Position numbers and translations under genes: made by a program | The notes under the pieces: model-generated | Database searches by the model: none | The model's input: only the letters and a program-made list of their open reading frames with translations | What the model was told of the DNA's origin: nothing | Part shown: positions 46,743-57,733 of the stretch, in pieces | Position numbering within the stretch: position 1 is the stretch's first letter | Layout: the number at the start of each line of letters is the position of its first letter | Source of the DNA: Tetracladium setigerum | Taxonomy: Eukaryota > Ascomycota > Leotiomycetes > Helotiales | Assembly (NCBI GenBank): GCA_031472005.1 | Contig: PZJY01000002.1 | Span: 3,906,001 to 3,970,000, forward strand | Direction of reading: 5' to 3' | DNA length: 64,000 bases

Positions 46743-47864
46743 ATGGTATATACCTACATCCTAGCTCCAAACTGGACCACAGCTCCCCCAACCGAAGGAC
46801 CTATAAAACTAGGCCACCTCCTGGATGATCTCACTGAATTCACGCCACTGAATCGTACCAATGTCCCTGAAATACCCAAAGACTATGCGAATCCAGTGCA
46901 TACACAGGAGGGATTTGAAACTTCGAGGAGTCGACTTTTGAGTGGTGAACTGGGGTGAGGACCTACTTCTCTTAAATCTCCTTCTTTAAAGCATATGTTC
47001 TTGAGATAACCGTAACATCGAAAACCTCCAAGCCATCCCATTTCAAACTTCCCAAAATCAGTATCTAACTAATTCTATGAAAGACTCTTCGCTCGAATCT
47101 TCGGCCTCCTAGGCGTTGGAGCCGGAGCCGGAGCCTCATTCAAAAAGGACTCCTCAGATATCCTCTCCTGTACGGCTCTCGAAACACACACGTTCGATCC
47201 ACCTTCCTCCTACATCCTCTCCAGCATGGCTCTATCAGAAGTCAAAATGTTCATGGAGGGCGCAAATTTCAAGGAGCCGGTGTATATGGTCACGGGACTT
47301 AAGATTGGAAAAGGAGCTTCATTGAAGAGTAGTGAAGGGAGAGAGATGGGTGTGGCTATGGATGGGGGGTTGACTCCGCCTGGGAATCCGGCTCAGTTTG
47401 GTGGTATGTTTACCTATTTTTCCTACCTACTTGCTCTTGTTCGCTTGCATGAGAGGAAGGGCATTCTTGTTTTTTATACCCAAAACTAGCGAGAATCAAA
47501 CTTCTGAAAGTGACGAAACGTAGACTAACTTGTCTATGAAATCCCATCAGGCAAACTCAAGCTCGAATCCAAGACCACAAAAGGCGAATCCTGGACTCAC
47601 GCCTCAGATTTCATCGTCGCATTCCGTGTTCGGAAAATCTGGTATGATAAGAAAAGGAATCTTAAAAATGAGGCACATCTGAAAAACGTGGTGATGCAAG
47701 ATGGGACGCTTGCTTTAGGGGCAGGGGAGATGGAACTTTGTGCTGATGATGAGATTAGGGTGGAGGAGATGGAGGGGTTTGGGTTTGACAAAGGCAAATT
47801 GAGTTTGCAAAGCGAGACGGAGGAGAATGGCGAGGAGGTTGGTTGGATTGTTCCTGACATTTGA
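46743..47864 (+). CDS. Hypothetical 281-residue protein, three exons
   Basis: Family not named. Exons are 46743-46954, 47084-47403 and 47551-47864 (846 nt including TGA). Introns are 129 and 147 nt with GTGAGG and GTATGT donors. It starts MVYTYILAPNWTTAPPTEGPIKLG. A Gly/Ala-rich segment (LLGVGAGAGASFKK) follows, then an alternating beta-strand-like region (EVKMFMEGANFKEPVYMVTG; SDFIVAFRVRKIWYDKK) and an acidic C-terminus. There is no signal peptide. The pattern of a short hydrophobic Gly-rich hairpin inside a beta-rich protein is seen in fungal proteins of unknown role, but I cannot prove kinship. The three exons join in frame without correction, which supports a real gene. Confidence 0.72.
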
Positions 47865-48379
47865 GGATTTTGAGGGGAGGGTATTATGGCTTTTATCTCT
47901 CAATGGGAGCTCGATACCCGAGGGGCGAAAGGATTCTCCGACTAAGGTCCCATGACATTTCCTATCTTCGATGGAATTAATGCAACACTTTGTAGGAGTC
48001 TGCTGCCCGACCTCAGGATATCGGTAATCAGAGGTCCAGATAAAAGCTCTCTATCCATATATTGACAGAAATCAGCTCCTTCAGTTGCAAGAAAACGCAA
48101 CAACCTTCTTCCCTACAGCTCCCAAATTACTTTTGCCAGGGTATCCCATGGTAAGAAGCACATTCCCTTTGCATGATTGATCACTACCACCCACATCGTC
48201 AACAAAAGACTCATGAAAAGACAGACAAAAGGCAATAAGAAGACTTACTCAAAAAGGTACATGCTCCAGCATTAGGGCCAGCGGATCCAAGATATTTCGA
48301 ACTGTTTGAATTTCGCTTGTTAGCATTCATAACAGAGAAAATGAGCGGGAAATTGGTTGAAGAACATACAAAGCAGAAG
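47865..48379. other. Intergenic; may include extra 3' exons of the DUF1996 gene
   Basis: On the minus strand, a GT..AG pair starting at 48391 could extend the DUF1996 protein into frames that run to a TGA at 48083-48081, ending with Cys-containing coding-like segments. Splice choices are phase-ambiguous, so this is left unassigned. No other features. Confidence 0.35.
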
Positions 48380-50008
48380 TCAAAACTTTACAGGTCCCAC
48401 GGGTCCAGCTCCAATTCTCGCATACCCGTCCCAATTTTGACCTTGGGTGAGATACATCGTTCCTGAAGCCGGTCCTATTCGAAGTGGAATCGCGCCTATG
48501 GTTGTCGTTGTGCTTTTGGTTGTCTTGACTATGGTAGATGTAGTTGTTGTGATACTCTTCACGATTGTTAGAGTTGTCGAGATGCTGCTCCTTGTTGTCG
48601 CTGCCGTCGAGGTACTGCTTGCTTTTTTAGTTGTCGAGCTCGAACTATCAGCAACATCCCAAACCCCGAACTTCCTCGGCCACTCAACATGCCTTGGATC
48701 CTTATCAGACCAAGCAAACAACCTCTTTGGCTTTCCAATCTCAACCTTCGGCAAAACCCTGTCGCAAGCAGGCTTCGAGGCTGGATACCCCGGACCATCA
48801 AATCTCGGATTACAACCAGGCAACTCTGGAATCGCTCTCGTCATACCAACCTCCTCCTGCGCAATGGGCGAATCAAGAGAAGCTGCACAGAGATTACCGG
48901 CTGTTTCATTGGCATATGGGACGAGTGTTTCGCAGCGCGAATCGTCATTGTAGAAGGATTCGATTCCTTGGGCTTCGATGCATGTTGGGTCTGCGAGGGC
49001 TTTGTTGAGAGCTTCGCCAGCGTTTTTCCAGCCGAAGAAATAGTCTGCGTGGATCCCTGTGTGATTTTGATTAGTATCAATGTCTACTCCAGCACTTAAC
49101 AGCATTGCGTTGGAAGCGAGGATGAGGAAGATGTTTACCCCAGCCACTTTTACTACCACTGCTAAGAGCAATATCCTGCCACTTGTACTCATGCGCCCAA
49201 AAGTCAATCTCCAAGGTAATCTGCGCAATTCTCTTCGGATGCGAGTCCGGGCATGTGATGCCGTCCCCCAAATCATTATGAACATGATCACGATGATTCG
49301 GCGTATCCGCATTCACACCATCCCAGCAATTCGGAAATGTGGTGGCTAGTTTTATGCGCGAACAATCCATCGTCGGTAATCTCTCCCATCCAGATGAGAA
49401 GTTCCACTGTCCAGTGGGGTCGCCGGATGGGATGAAATTCTGGCATTGAAAGGACATGAAGGGATCTTTGTAGTTTTTTGCTGTGGCCGAGGGGTCGCCG
49501 ATTAACATGCGGAAGTTGGGGGGGAAGGGAACGATGGGTGCGTTTTTGACCTATGTGATTTCCATCAGAACAACCGTTGTCAGATGCCTATAAAAATTGA
49601 ACTCACCTTTTTGTAGTAGATCGATACGCTGGTGACGGGTAGAGCATTCCAGGAGCCGTTTGCATTCTGTCCGTATGGAGGAGAAACCCAGTAGGCGCTC
49701 ATGTCTTCTTGGGTTTCGAGAGACGAGCATGCAGACTTTTCGAGGTGAGCGGAGGTGATATTTGGGCCGAAGTTGGAACCGCCTAGGACCACTATGATGG
49801 AGGGGTTGGAGAATTAACATTTTCTCTTTACTGAAATTTCAAGGTTGTTCAACATACTGTGGGCATGGGAGGAGAGTGTTCCAGGATTGACAATCGGATC
49901 AAGACGTGTGAGGGCAATAGCTGAACCATGGATCTGGAAGGCGGCTGAAGGATTGGCCAAAAGAAGGATTGCTCCAAGAGAGAGTGAATCTTTGAGAAAT
50001 TGATACAT
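48380..50008 (-). CDS. Secreted DUF1996-domain protein with Ser/Thr-rich linker
   Basis: Exons are 50008-49858, 49791-49607, 49550-49139 and 49056-48380, with introns of 66, 56 and 82 nt that preserve frame. A signal peptide is clear (MYQFLKDSLSLGAILLLANP, cleavage near AAF). DUF1996 hallmarks follow in order: RLDPIVNPGTLSSHAH, GGSNFGPN, SAYWVSPPYGQNANGSW, MLIGDPSA, FQCQNF, NCWDGVNADTPNHRDHV, CPDSHPKRI and GIHADYFFGWKNAGEAL. The family is extracellular and fungal; its biochemical role is unproven. A Ser/Thr/Lys-rich linker of about 50 residues leads to a short C-terminal segment (YLTQGQNWDGYARIGAG). The stop at 48382-48380 lies inside a possible intron donor (GTAAAG), so the protein may continue. 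Conserved cysteines are kept. Confidence 0.88.
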
Positions 50009-51101
50009 TTTGACGAGAGAAAATAAAAGAAAATTAGAAGTGAGAATTGATGCAACGACAGTGTCGGCTGAAAGCCAGAAATTTAACGAATTAACAATAA
50101 ACGAAGGTAGGATCGACTCTCAGTAAGGACTGTGAAGGTCACAAGTATCAAGACCAAAGGATTTCAAGCAAACATGGATAAAAAGAGACCAAGGCAAAAG
50201 AGTGGAAGAGCAGTTCTTAATGCTCAGGAGTGTTGAGGTGAAGATTGAGACGCGTTCACGAAAGAACTTATACTAGGAAGTTTATCTTCATGTAGTAATT
50301 TCCCTGCTGACGTTTGGAAAAGCCATCAATTTTTACACCCAGTCACTTTCGAGCAGAAAAACGGGGTGGGTGTTGTATTGTGGCGTCTCCAAAAGCGGTA
50401 ACATTCGTAGTTGGGGGCCATTGCGAGTAGGGCTGAAGCTGCAAAGGGGAATTCCCGGGAACATGGAAACACCAGCCAGATGATTGCTTCCCAGAATTGA
50501 AAATGTCGAGATTCAACGATGCGAGATACACCCAGGAATTTCGAATATATAAAATAAAGGAGTAGAATACCCAGGCTTTTACACTGGTTCGGCCTGCCAT
50601 GGAACATAATGTGTTCCAGTGACTTTGCTGAAGTGGGTTAACGCTCATGGGTATTATCCACCAGGAATCTCGCTTAAGAACGACATTGTCTCAAAAGGGG
50701 AAGAAGGGGTTGGTCAGATCTTACTTCCTACCCGCTGCAAAGAATCGAAAGGGACGAAAGGGGAGATATTTTTAATGCAATTGAAGATGACTGCAATAGT
50801 TGAGAACAAACGATATGCGCCTGTACCATAATATTGAAACTTTTCACCCCAGAAAGACCCTCGCACAAAATTAATAGCAACGCAAAGTATACAACAGGGG
50901 ACTTCAGTAATAATCTGTGTATTTTGCATTTTAAAATTCTACCCTACAAGTAGCATCTTCATCCAATCATAGCGATTGCAATGCCCTGGATCACAACAGC
51001 TCAAATCTCCCATTCATGATTCATTAAATAACTCCAAAGCTATGCCCCCATTGTAAATGCATCGCGCAATCAAATTTTAAAGAACCTCTCCCATCTGGAT
51101 A
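50009..51101. other. Intergenic, nothing recognised
   Basis: Promoter side of the DUF1996 gene and 3' side of RPC4. Small frames at 50326-50648 (minus) lack support. No repeats or RNA genes found. Confidence 0.4.
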
Positions 51102-53003
51102 TCAAGCAAACTCATCTCCAAACATCTTCGAGAAATCAGGAGTGACAACAAACTTGCCCATAATCTTGCCCATACCGATAGCCTTCCCCTCGATGTCATG
51201 AGGTTGAACTCCTGGTCGAGCACCGCGGGTGTTGGCATCCACAACAACACCTGTGGTTAAGAAACTGGCATCCACTCCCCTGCCCACAACAAGGCTGGTT
51301 CCGCCCCACGACAGCTCAACCTTGCCACTCTCACGAACGATCATCTTTCCAATGTATCCTTGCTCCTCGACAACACGATCTCGCTTGACGCGTTTGTTCT
51401 TGTCAAACTTCTCCTTTGGCTGGATAACTTCTTCTGCCTCGGGCTTTATAGCGTCAACATCTGCAGACTTCGCTTTCGATTTACCTGCACCGTTCGTTTC
51501 GGTGCCTTTACCGGTGATCTCCGTTCCCTCTTCCTTGCCTCGAAGGGCGGCAGGCAAGGGAGGTTTGTCAGTTGTGAGAGGATTGTAGAGTTTCGGGAGG
51601 ATGGGGGGAAATTGGAAGAGGTAGAGGCGACCTTCTCTCTTGTCCACTTCACCATCCATATTGGCGTCTCCATCATTGTCGTTTCTGCTCTGGAGGCCGC
51701 CGAGCTCATCAGCTAAGATCGAAACATCTAGAAGATGGCGAGCGTGTTCTTGTTGATCTTCCACGCACGCGAACGCAGGAGTGTCTTTCATTACATCCTT
51801 AGTCTTCTTGCTTAGTTCGGGCGAGGTGGGTGGCTTGGCCTTGGCGCGAGAGGGAGTGGAAGGTGGATTGATGTTGCCGGTGGACGCATTGCCTTCTGGT
51901 CTGGCGGACTCCTGAGGTTCAGCTGAATCAAGAGCAACAGACGCGAGGAAAGCGGCCTCCAGGTCAGGCTCTGGCTTGATGGCAATATCTCCTTCTTCTG
52001 CTGCCATATCTCGTGGAGCTATATCAGCCATGACAACATCATCATCCGACTCCTCCTTCTTGACCATCTCATCAAGGGGATGGCTGTGCGAGCCTTGTGC
52101 TCGTGACGTGGCAATCGGATGGGTTTCAAGCCGCTTTTGATGGCTCTGGAACCAGTGATGACTACATCATCATCGGATTCAGCACCAATTCGTTCGATAT
52201 CAATTGCAGCCCCAGTGTCTTTCTCGTCGAATTCTAGAGGGTATTCAACCTCATAGATATTGTTTCTGACCCCCCTCCACCTCCACCTCCTGATCCTCCT
52301 CCCACGCCGCCTCTACCCAATCCACGACCACCCTGCTCGGTCATATTGTAATCTTCGGCATCAAATCCAAATCCACGACCTGACATGGAGGAAACGTTGG
52401 CCTTGGCTGTTCTGGAATTAGTCACAATCTCTTTTTTTAGCTGTGTCATAACATACCCATTTCTTCTGGTGCGATACCAAAGATACCAGAAGCAGTCGTT
52501 CTTTGATTCTTATTATCTCGTCTACCCATTGCATCGCCTCGCCCACGACCCGCAAAACCTCGCCTTCCTCGACCTCTCTGGGCATTCTCCTCATCTCTAG
52601 CAGCTGCCTTTGCTAATCGTTCCTTCCTCTCCATTTCCTCCCGGCCCATCTTTTCTCGTTCCTCTGCCGTACGACGAATAGCCTTGGGCTTGAACTTGCT
52701 AGGGCCCCCGGTTTCCTTCGCGCCCATCTTTGTACGTGATGTAGTAGGTGCTGTAGTAGGGGCGACAGAAGAGCTCGGTCCATCAGGTCGTTGATTGGTA
52801 GTTCGAGCAGGAGTTGGCGCAGGAGTTTCCGTGGGTATGGTGGCGGGAGATGAATTGGGAGAAGGGTCTATGTGCATATTCTCCGTTGTAGAAGCAGCAA
52901 TGTCGCCATTTCCAGCAGCTGATGGGCCAGAGGCTGGAAGTGAGTCTGGAGGGGTGGATTTACCACGACCGCGTCCTCGACCGCGTCCTCTTCCTGGAGG
53001 CAT
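51102..53003 (-). CDS. RPC53: RNA polymerase III subunit RPC4 (Rpc53), frame broken twice
   Basis: A TFIIF-like subunit of RNA polymerase III that acts with Rpc37 in initiation, termination and re-initiation in the nucleus. Exon 1 is 53003-52457 and exon 2 is 52406-51102, with a 50-nt GTATGT intron. The start is the ATG at 53003 (MPPGRGRGRGRGRGKSTPP). The family's Arg/Gly-rich and Lys/Arg-rich N-terminal half (KPKAIRRTAEEREKMGREEM) is followed by an acidic linker. The conserved C-terminal domain (LYLFQFPPILPKL; GYIGKMIVRESGKVELSWGG; MGKFVVTPDF) reaches the end. Two frame jumps in exon 2, at CCCCCC 52270-52275 and GGGG 52076-52079 (plus-strand bases), each vanish with one added base, giving 617 residues. 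An essential gene is unlikely to be doubly broken, so assembly error is the better explanation. Confidence 0.88.
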
Positions 53004-53250
53004 TGTGAGTTTATTTGTGTGAATATCCGGAGAAAACTGTTCAGGAATGCGTTGCTGATGCTTTGTGTTGAATGAATAGGTAGCGAGGACCTTATACAAC
53101 AAGTGTAATTGCAGTCGAGGATTGAAGGTCGGTGACTGAAGTAGAAGCTCAACCTGGAGGGGCATAAATTGCAGCTTTTCTGCCTGGGCGGTGTGACCAT
53201 CAGGCCGAAGGGTTCTTCCGAAATCCTTGGCATTCCAATATCAATATTTG

Positions 53251-53293
53251 ACGTCCCTCCCTGCGTCCCGAGACACCCCCGGTAACGAGACGA
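53251..53293 (-). repeat. Left inverted repeat
   Basis: Plus-strand bases read ACGTCCCTCCCTGCGTCCCG followed by AGACACCCCCGGTAACGAGAC. Its reverse complement matches 58335-58378 with roughly six differences including a 1-2 base length change. The core contains two GTCTCG words in direct order on the minus strand. Confidence 0.75.
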
Positions 53294-53425
53294 ATCTGTA
53301 GTTTCAGAACTATTATTTTTTTCCTGGCAAGTTCGCGAAGTTCACATCTGTATGGCACTTATCGTACTTAATAAATTTGATGTGTTCAAATTCCAAATTC
53401 ATTACTAATATCTACTGCCTCATCT

Positions 53426-54610
53426 TCAACTAACACTACTAAAAGACTCTGCTGTACGCAGTGCTTCCGCCCACTCAACGGACAAAACTTCCTCCTCCGC
53501 TTCCTGAGTAGGGACATACAACTTCCCCCACCCGTGTTCCCCCGGTCGGTCCCGAACTTCAACCACAAAAGCTGTGCTTTTGATATAATCAGCAACGGCT
53601 TTGTCCTTGCGCGGATCGCAATCAAAGTTGCACGTCCACACGCACGGGAGCCCCCACGTGATCGTTCGCGTCTCCTGCCGAAAATCTCTAGCATTGAACT
53701 TCGCTTCTCCTCCAAGGACGTCGCGCCAATAGTTTTGTCCAGCATATCCAAATGCTAATGGTTTCACATTGTTAACAACGAGATGCGTTGGATCTTCAAC
53801 CGAGTAAATACTCTTCATATGCCAAGAAGAGTTCATCACGATAGGTCGACCTTGCGATTCCGCCCAAGCCGACTTGCCAGTAAGGGGATCACCCACGATA
53901 ATCAACGACATTGGTCGCCCTTTCCACTTACGCTCCACAACGTACTTCTTCATCCAAAGATCGAGGGGCGCAGGCACCCTAAAAGTGCCCTTCAGCGGCT
54001 CAACTACGTTACCTTCCGTGCGCTGTCTCTTCTTTCCGATCGCCCTCTCAAGAGCCGGATGGTTAAGCATGTAAGCTCGTGGTTCCACGTCCGGTTCATC
54101 AATGATCTCCGGCCACTTTCGCTTCCGCTCCACTGCGCCGCTGCCTTCCAGCGAAAGACGATCTCCAAACGTATCACCATCCTTTTCGCAGTACGACATG
54201 GTGTTCTCGAGAAAGTCCGCCACCTTCTGTCGGATCTTTGGTTTCTCAAATCGAATCGCGTTGGTATCTCCATCAATCGCGAACTTTATTGCCGCGTTCG
54301 GCCAGTGCACCTTGTGCGGAAATGACATTACCACGTGGTAATGAGGCGTTCCATCTTTATGTAACTCTCGACCTCCGTAAAGTCGAACTCCAGCGGGCAG
54401 AAGCTCCAGCAGCTTCTCATGAAAGACTTCCTTCTTTGCAATCTTTGACTTCGACCACGTAACGTAAATGTGTTTACCGTTAAACTTCCAGTGCTTTTTC
54501 ACTGGTGCTTCCTTCTCCTCGCATTGACTGCTCGACTCAACATCGGAACTTGTTTCCTCTGGGCAATGCCACTCATCGGCCACGGCTGGGATTCCTTCGG
54601 AATCGGACAT
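53426..54610 (-). CDS. CRESS-DNA-type replication initiator (Rep), endogenous
   Basis: An uninterrupted 394-residue, intron-less Rep of the class used by geminivirus/genomovirus-like single-stranded DNA replicons. The N-terminal HUH endonuclease has motif I HIYVTWSKS (about 47-55), motif II PHYHVV (89-94) and motif III with the nicking Tyr140 in YCEK. The superfamily 3 helicase has Walker A GDPLTGKS (240-247) and motif C WTCNFD with Asn328. The Walker B position reads HLVVNN, so two acidic residues expected there are Asn280 and Asn281, which should impair ATP hydrolysis. An acidic N-terminal tail of about 40 residues is extra. The ATG at 54610 is the first in frame. Fungal genomes are known to hold endogenous copies, and fungi host genomoviruses. 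No capsid gene was seen. It could be a relic, a domesticated gene or a replicating element. Confidence 0.88.
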   Translation of the reverse strand: MSDSEGIPAVADEWHCPEETSSDVESSSQCEEKEAPVKKHWKFNGKHIYVTWSKSKIAKKEVFHEKLLELLPAGVRLYGGRELHKDGTPHYHVVMSFPHKVHWPNAAIKFAIDGDTNAIRFEKPKIRQKVADFLENTMSYCEKDGDTFGDRLSLEGSGAVERKRKWPEIIDEPDVEPRAYMLNHPALERAIGKKRQRTEGNVVEPLKGTFRVPAPLDLWMKKYVVERKWKGRPMSLIIVGDPLTGKSAWAESQGRPIVMNSSWHMKSIYSVEDPTHLVVNNVKPLAFGYAGQNYWRDVLGGEAKFNARDFRQETRTITWGLPCVWTCNFDCDPRKDKAVADYIKSTAFVVEVRDRPGEHGWGKLYVPTQEAEEEVLSVEWAEALRTAESFSSVS

Positions 54611-54689
54611 CGTAACTTCGATGATCTTTTCTCAAGAACTGGCGGCGTGGCTCCCTTCATATACCCGAAGTTATTAAGTGCTGACACGA

Positions 54690-54703
54690 CCAAACGCGTT
54701 TGG
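54690..54703. repeat. 14-bp perfect palindrome upstream of Rep
   Basis: CCAAACGCGTTTGG, 80 bp upstream of the Rep start codon. Possibly a protein-binding site; function unknown. Confidence 0.6.
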
Positions 54704-54771
54704 CCGCTCCTTTAGGTGTCCACAGCACTCACTAGCGCCAGCAGTGCAGGTTGTGGCACCGCTTACGCTGC

Positions 54772-54954
54772 GTTCCAGCCAAGCCGACAAGTCGGTGGAA
54801 CGTCGTCCTAACTTCCGTTCCAGCAACCTATAGGAGGGCACAACGGGGAGGATCCTCGATGTACCTTACCGCCAAAAGTGACTTACGTTCCACGTTCCAG
54901 GCGTTCCAGGGGAATCATAAGAAGAGCTTGACACCTCTTCCCCTGGAACGCCTG
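54772..54954. promoter_or_regulatory. Origin-like region: seven GTTCCA iterons and a 17-bp stem-loop
   Basis: GTTCCA occurs at 54772, 54817, 54887, 54894 and 54903 on the plus strand and as TGGAAC at 54796 and 54944, all within 183 bp upstream of the Rep gene. A perfect 17-bp inverted repeat (CAGGCGTTCCAGGGGAA at 54898-54914 and its complement at 54938-54954) encloses a 23-nt loop. Such directly repeated iterons plus a hairpin are how CRESS replicons mark the Rep-binding origin. The usual TAATATTAC-like nonamer is not in this loop, so origin function is inference. Confidence 0.6.
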
Positions 54955-56390
54955 TGTCTGCTACCGCAGACCTCCACTCCCCACTGACGTGGGGCCCCAT
55001 CTTGCTCACGCTCCGCTACAAGTTTGTTACTCTCATACTGCGTTCTTCGACCATTTATCCCTTAGGAGACTGCTTAGCAATTAAAAAGGAATGCGGCTGA
55101 ACATGCTATCGGTCGATTTATTTGCGCTACCGATCGCTGCTATCACTATCCACCCCTGTTCAACCGCGACTTTGGGAGTATTTTCGGGATTTGGGGACAC
55201 ATGCGGAAAGGTCCCATAAGGAAATCTTATATCTCTGAATTTTGAAGAGTTTCCATAGGGGAGGAGCATAGTCCGGGAATTACGTCGGAGCGACGAAGGA
55301 GATATTTCAGTGCTTCGCACTATAAAATAGCCCGAGTTTTTATATACGTAGGTGTGCGTTGGTGCCTGTGTAGTGGGGTATCCTCTTTCGCCTTTCTCCA
55401 CATTATCATCGAAACGCCGATATGGACAGAGCCAGCCAGATTTTGGCGTAAGGTGCACCTCCTGGCGTGCCTAACTCCTACTGTGCTCTTGCAGATGATG
55501 GCGACGTGCCACGGTCTACGCTGAATTATCGCGCCCGCGGACGACCGTCCATCGAAGCTAAAGCTCAAAACCAACAATATCTGGAGCCCTGGGAAGAGAA
55601 TGTTCTTGTTAAGTACCTGCTACGTACTAGTCTTTCATACTGAGTATTGCTAAGCATATATGGAGTACTGAATCCATACTGCGTGGTGGCTTGTGCATGC
55701 TTTTTAAGTAGGTCTACAGGGATTAAGAGGTAAAGATCCCACTTTCATAGCTATAATTGGGTGACAAGTTGACATTCATCTCCTTCCTGAACTCAATAAT
55801 ATATTAATAGGGATACTAAGGATTGCAGTATGTCCTAATATTGGCTAGAAATACGGCCGTCCGTATAGCCTGGACCTATACGCTTGGCAATACGTATGAA
55901 AGATTGCTAGCTGTGTTATTGCTCCCAGTGTACTACGCGGATCACTGCACACGGAACAGTGAGCCCTGGCATCACCGGCGATTCATTGCATCCTCCCACT
56001 ATCATATTAAATTATCAGGAACGTGATAGTATAGTTCCTCCATTCGAGCTAGTGGTTCTCACCGAGTTCACTGCCTAGACCTCCAACATGCGAATGAAGA
56101 TACGGTAGTTGGAGCGTACCTGGATGAAGTTCCTACACGGTATCAGGGGTGGGCGGCATCATTCCTTGTACCTGAAATCTCGCCCTTGCAGGTATTTACT
56201 TCGGTCTGTCATCCACCAATCACCGCAGAGCGTCGATGTGGCACAGCTACCCCACGCTACTTTATCCAGTGCATATACGAACTAAGCAAGTAAATTGGGA
56301 AGCCTCTGATCAAATTCTCAGATCTTTAAATCTGTTGTCACTCGCATACTTGCGCACTCTTTATACCTTTGATGCTAGAAACCAACTATC
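54955..56390. other. Non-coding part of the candidate element
   Basis: Two overlapping minus-strand frames (55320-55577 and 55081-55458, the latter Ser/Pro-rich) have no recognisable domain, and a capsid-protein relative is not apparent. From 55600 on the DNA is AT-rich. The last 100 bp form the leader of the next gene. Confidence 0.4.
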
Positions 56391-57733
56391 ATGGCGCGAC
56401 TCAACACAGCTAGATGGGTTATCTCAGCCTTTGCATTCATGCAAGGCATACTTGCTCGTCAGTATAAAAATCTTGCTCTGCTCGGACATATTGTTGAGTC
56501 TAATTTCTGCAACAGGAGGAATTATTGTGGAACGAAACGTCACTGCACCAGCAGGAGTCTTTTTGGACTACCAAAACGTCAAAAACGGCTCCCTTCAAAT
56601 CAATGGGACCTCCCTTGAATACATCACTATCTTGGACCAAGCATACATCACTGAAATAATAGCCCCAAATGTCGAATTCATCACGGAGAGCATTTACATC
56701 GTGAACGCCCCACGATTGACGCGACTGTGGTTTCCCAAACTGAAAGAGGTAAAAGGCATCTCCATTCGCGATGCTCCCTCGCTCTCCACATTGTCGGGGA
56801 ACTTCTTTCCCGGTAATGGAATCACTCTCACGTCGACGGCTAGCGATGAATATAATGGGAACGAGAAGGTAGTTATTGTGAACACGGGTATCAAAGCTCT
56901 TTCACTCAATTCTGTCCCGGGAGTCGGGCTAGGAGATGGAACCATACAAGTCCTCGACAACCCTCATCTAGAGAAGTTCACTCTGACTGGTTTGGTACGT
57001 GGCCCAAGAGATATAAAAATTTCAGACAACGGGGCCCAACTCAAGACAAGAACGGAAGTCAGCTTCCCTGACCTCGAAAATTCATGGCAAATGGACATCA
57101 ACTTCGCTTCTCGTGTTGATCTTCCCCAGCTTCGCAACTCTTCTGGAACCTTCAATATCAGGCAGTCTACGATGAAGTATCTGGAACTTCCTGCGCTGGT
57201 GAACTCCGGGGCAGTGGTGATCTTGCTTAATCCGAACCTGGAACGAATTGAGATGCCCGTATTTGAAACAATTATTAGATATGCAGAGGAAGATGGTACT
57301 GGGTGGGTGCTAGGAATATACGATAACGATAAGCTCACTACGTGGACGGCACCGCCAAGATATAGGCGTTCCCCATTAAGAGGATCAACGGTTTTATATG
57401 GGAATTTCAAAAAGTAAGTCCCTCCTACTCAAGTAGCTGATTGGAGAGTCAAAGCTGACAAGATGCTGCAAAAGCATAACGCTTAATCCAACATTTCCAT
57501 TGCCGATCAAAGAAGAGGACACTTCCTCATTCAACATTGTTGCATATGACCCTAGCTTTGATTGCAGTCCGTTTGATGTAGCAGCGCAGAGATCCTGGGA
57601 CAGCGGCACTGGCAACCCTAGTACAGTATTTGGTGCTCATTATTCTTGTAAGTATCAGGAATTACCTGCCCAACCATGATTGACTCTCTAACGTGGACTC
57701 TTTGTAGGTAGAGTTGGTGGCTTCACAGCTTAG
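56391..57733 (+). CDS. Secreted Ecm33/receptor-L-domain-like protein
   Basis: Exons are 56391-56457, 56516-57413, 57475-57647 and 57708-57733 (387 codons plus stop). Introns are 58, 61 and 60 nt with GTCAGT, GTAAGT and GTAAGT donors. The joined N-terminus (MARLNTARWVISAFAFMQG, then ILA) is a clear signal peptide. The mature part is built of repeated short beta-strand units (LEYITILDQAYI; IYIVNAPRLTRLWFPKLKEV; IQVLDNPHLEKFTLTGL; TMKYLELPALVNSG), the pattern of receptor L-domain/Ecm33 cell-wall proteins. There is no hydrophobic C-terminal segment, so a GPI anchor is not evident and the protein may be released. Several N-glycosylation sequons occur. The C-terminal short exon adds only CRVGGFTA. 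It lies within the inverted-repeat interval and could be cargo or a host gene. Confidence 0.72.

Noticed and set aside
54955..55577. Capsid-protein relic beside the Rep gene
   Set aside because: The minus-strand frames here show no basic N-terminus or other capsid-like feature and cannot be supported as viral.
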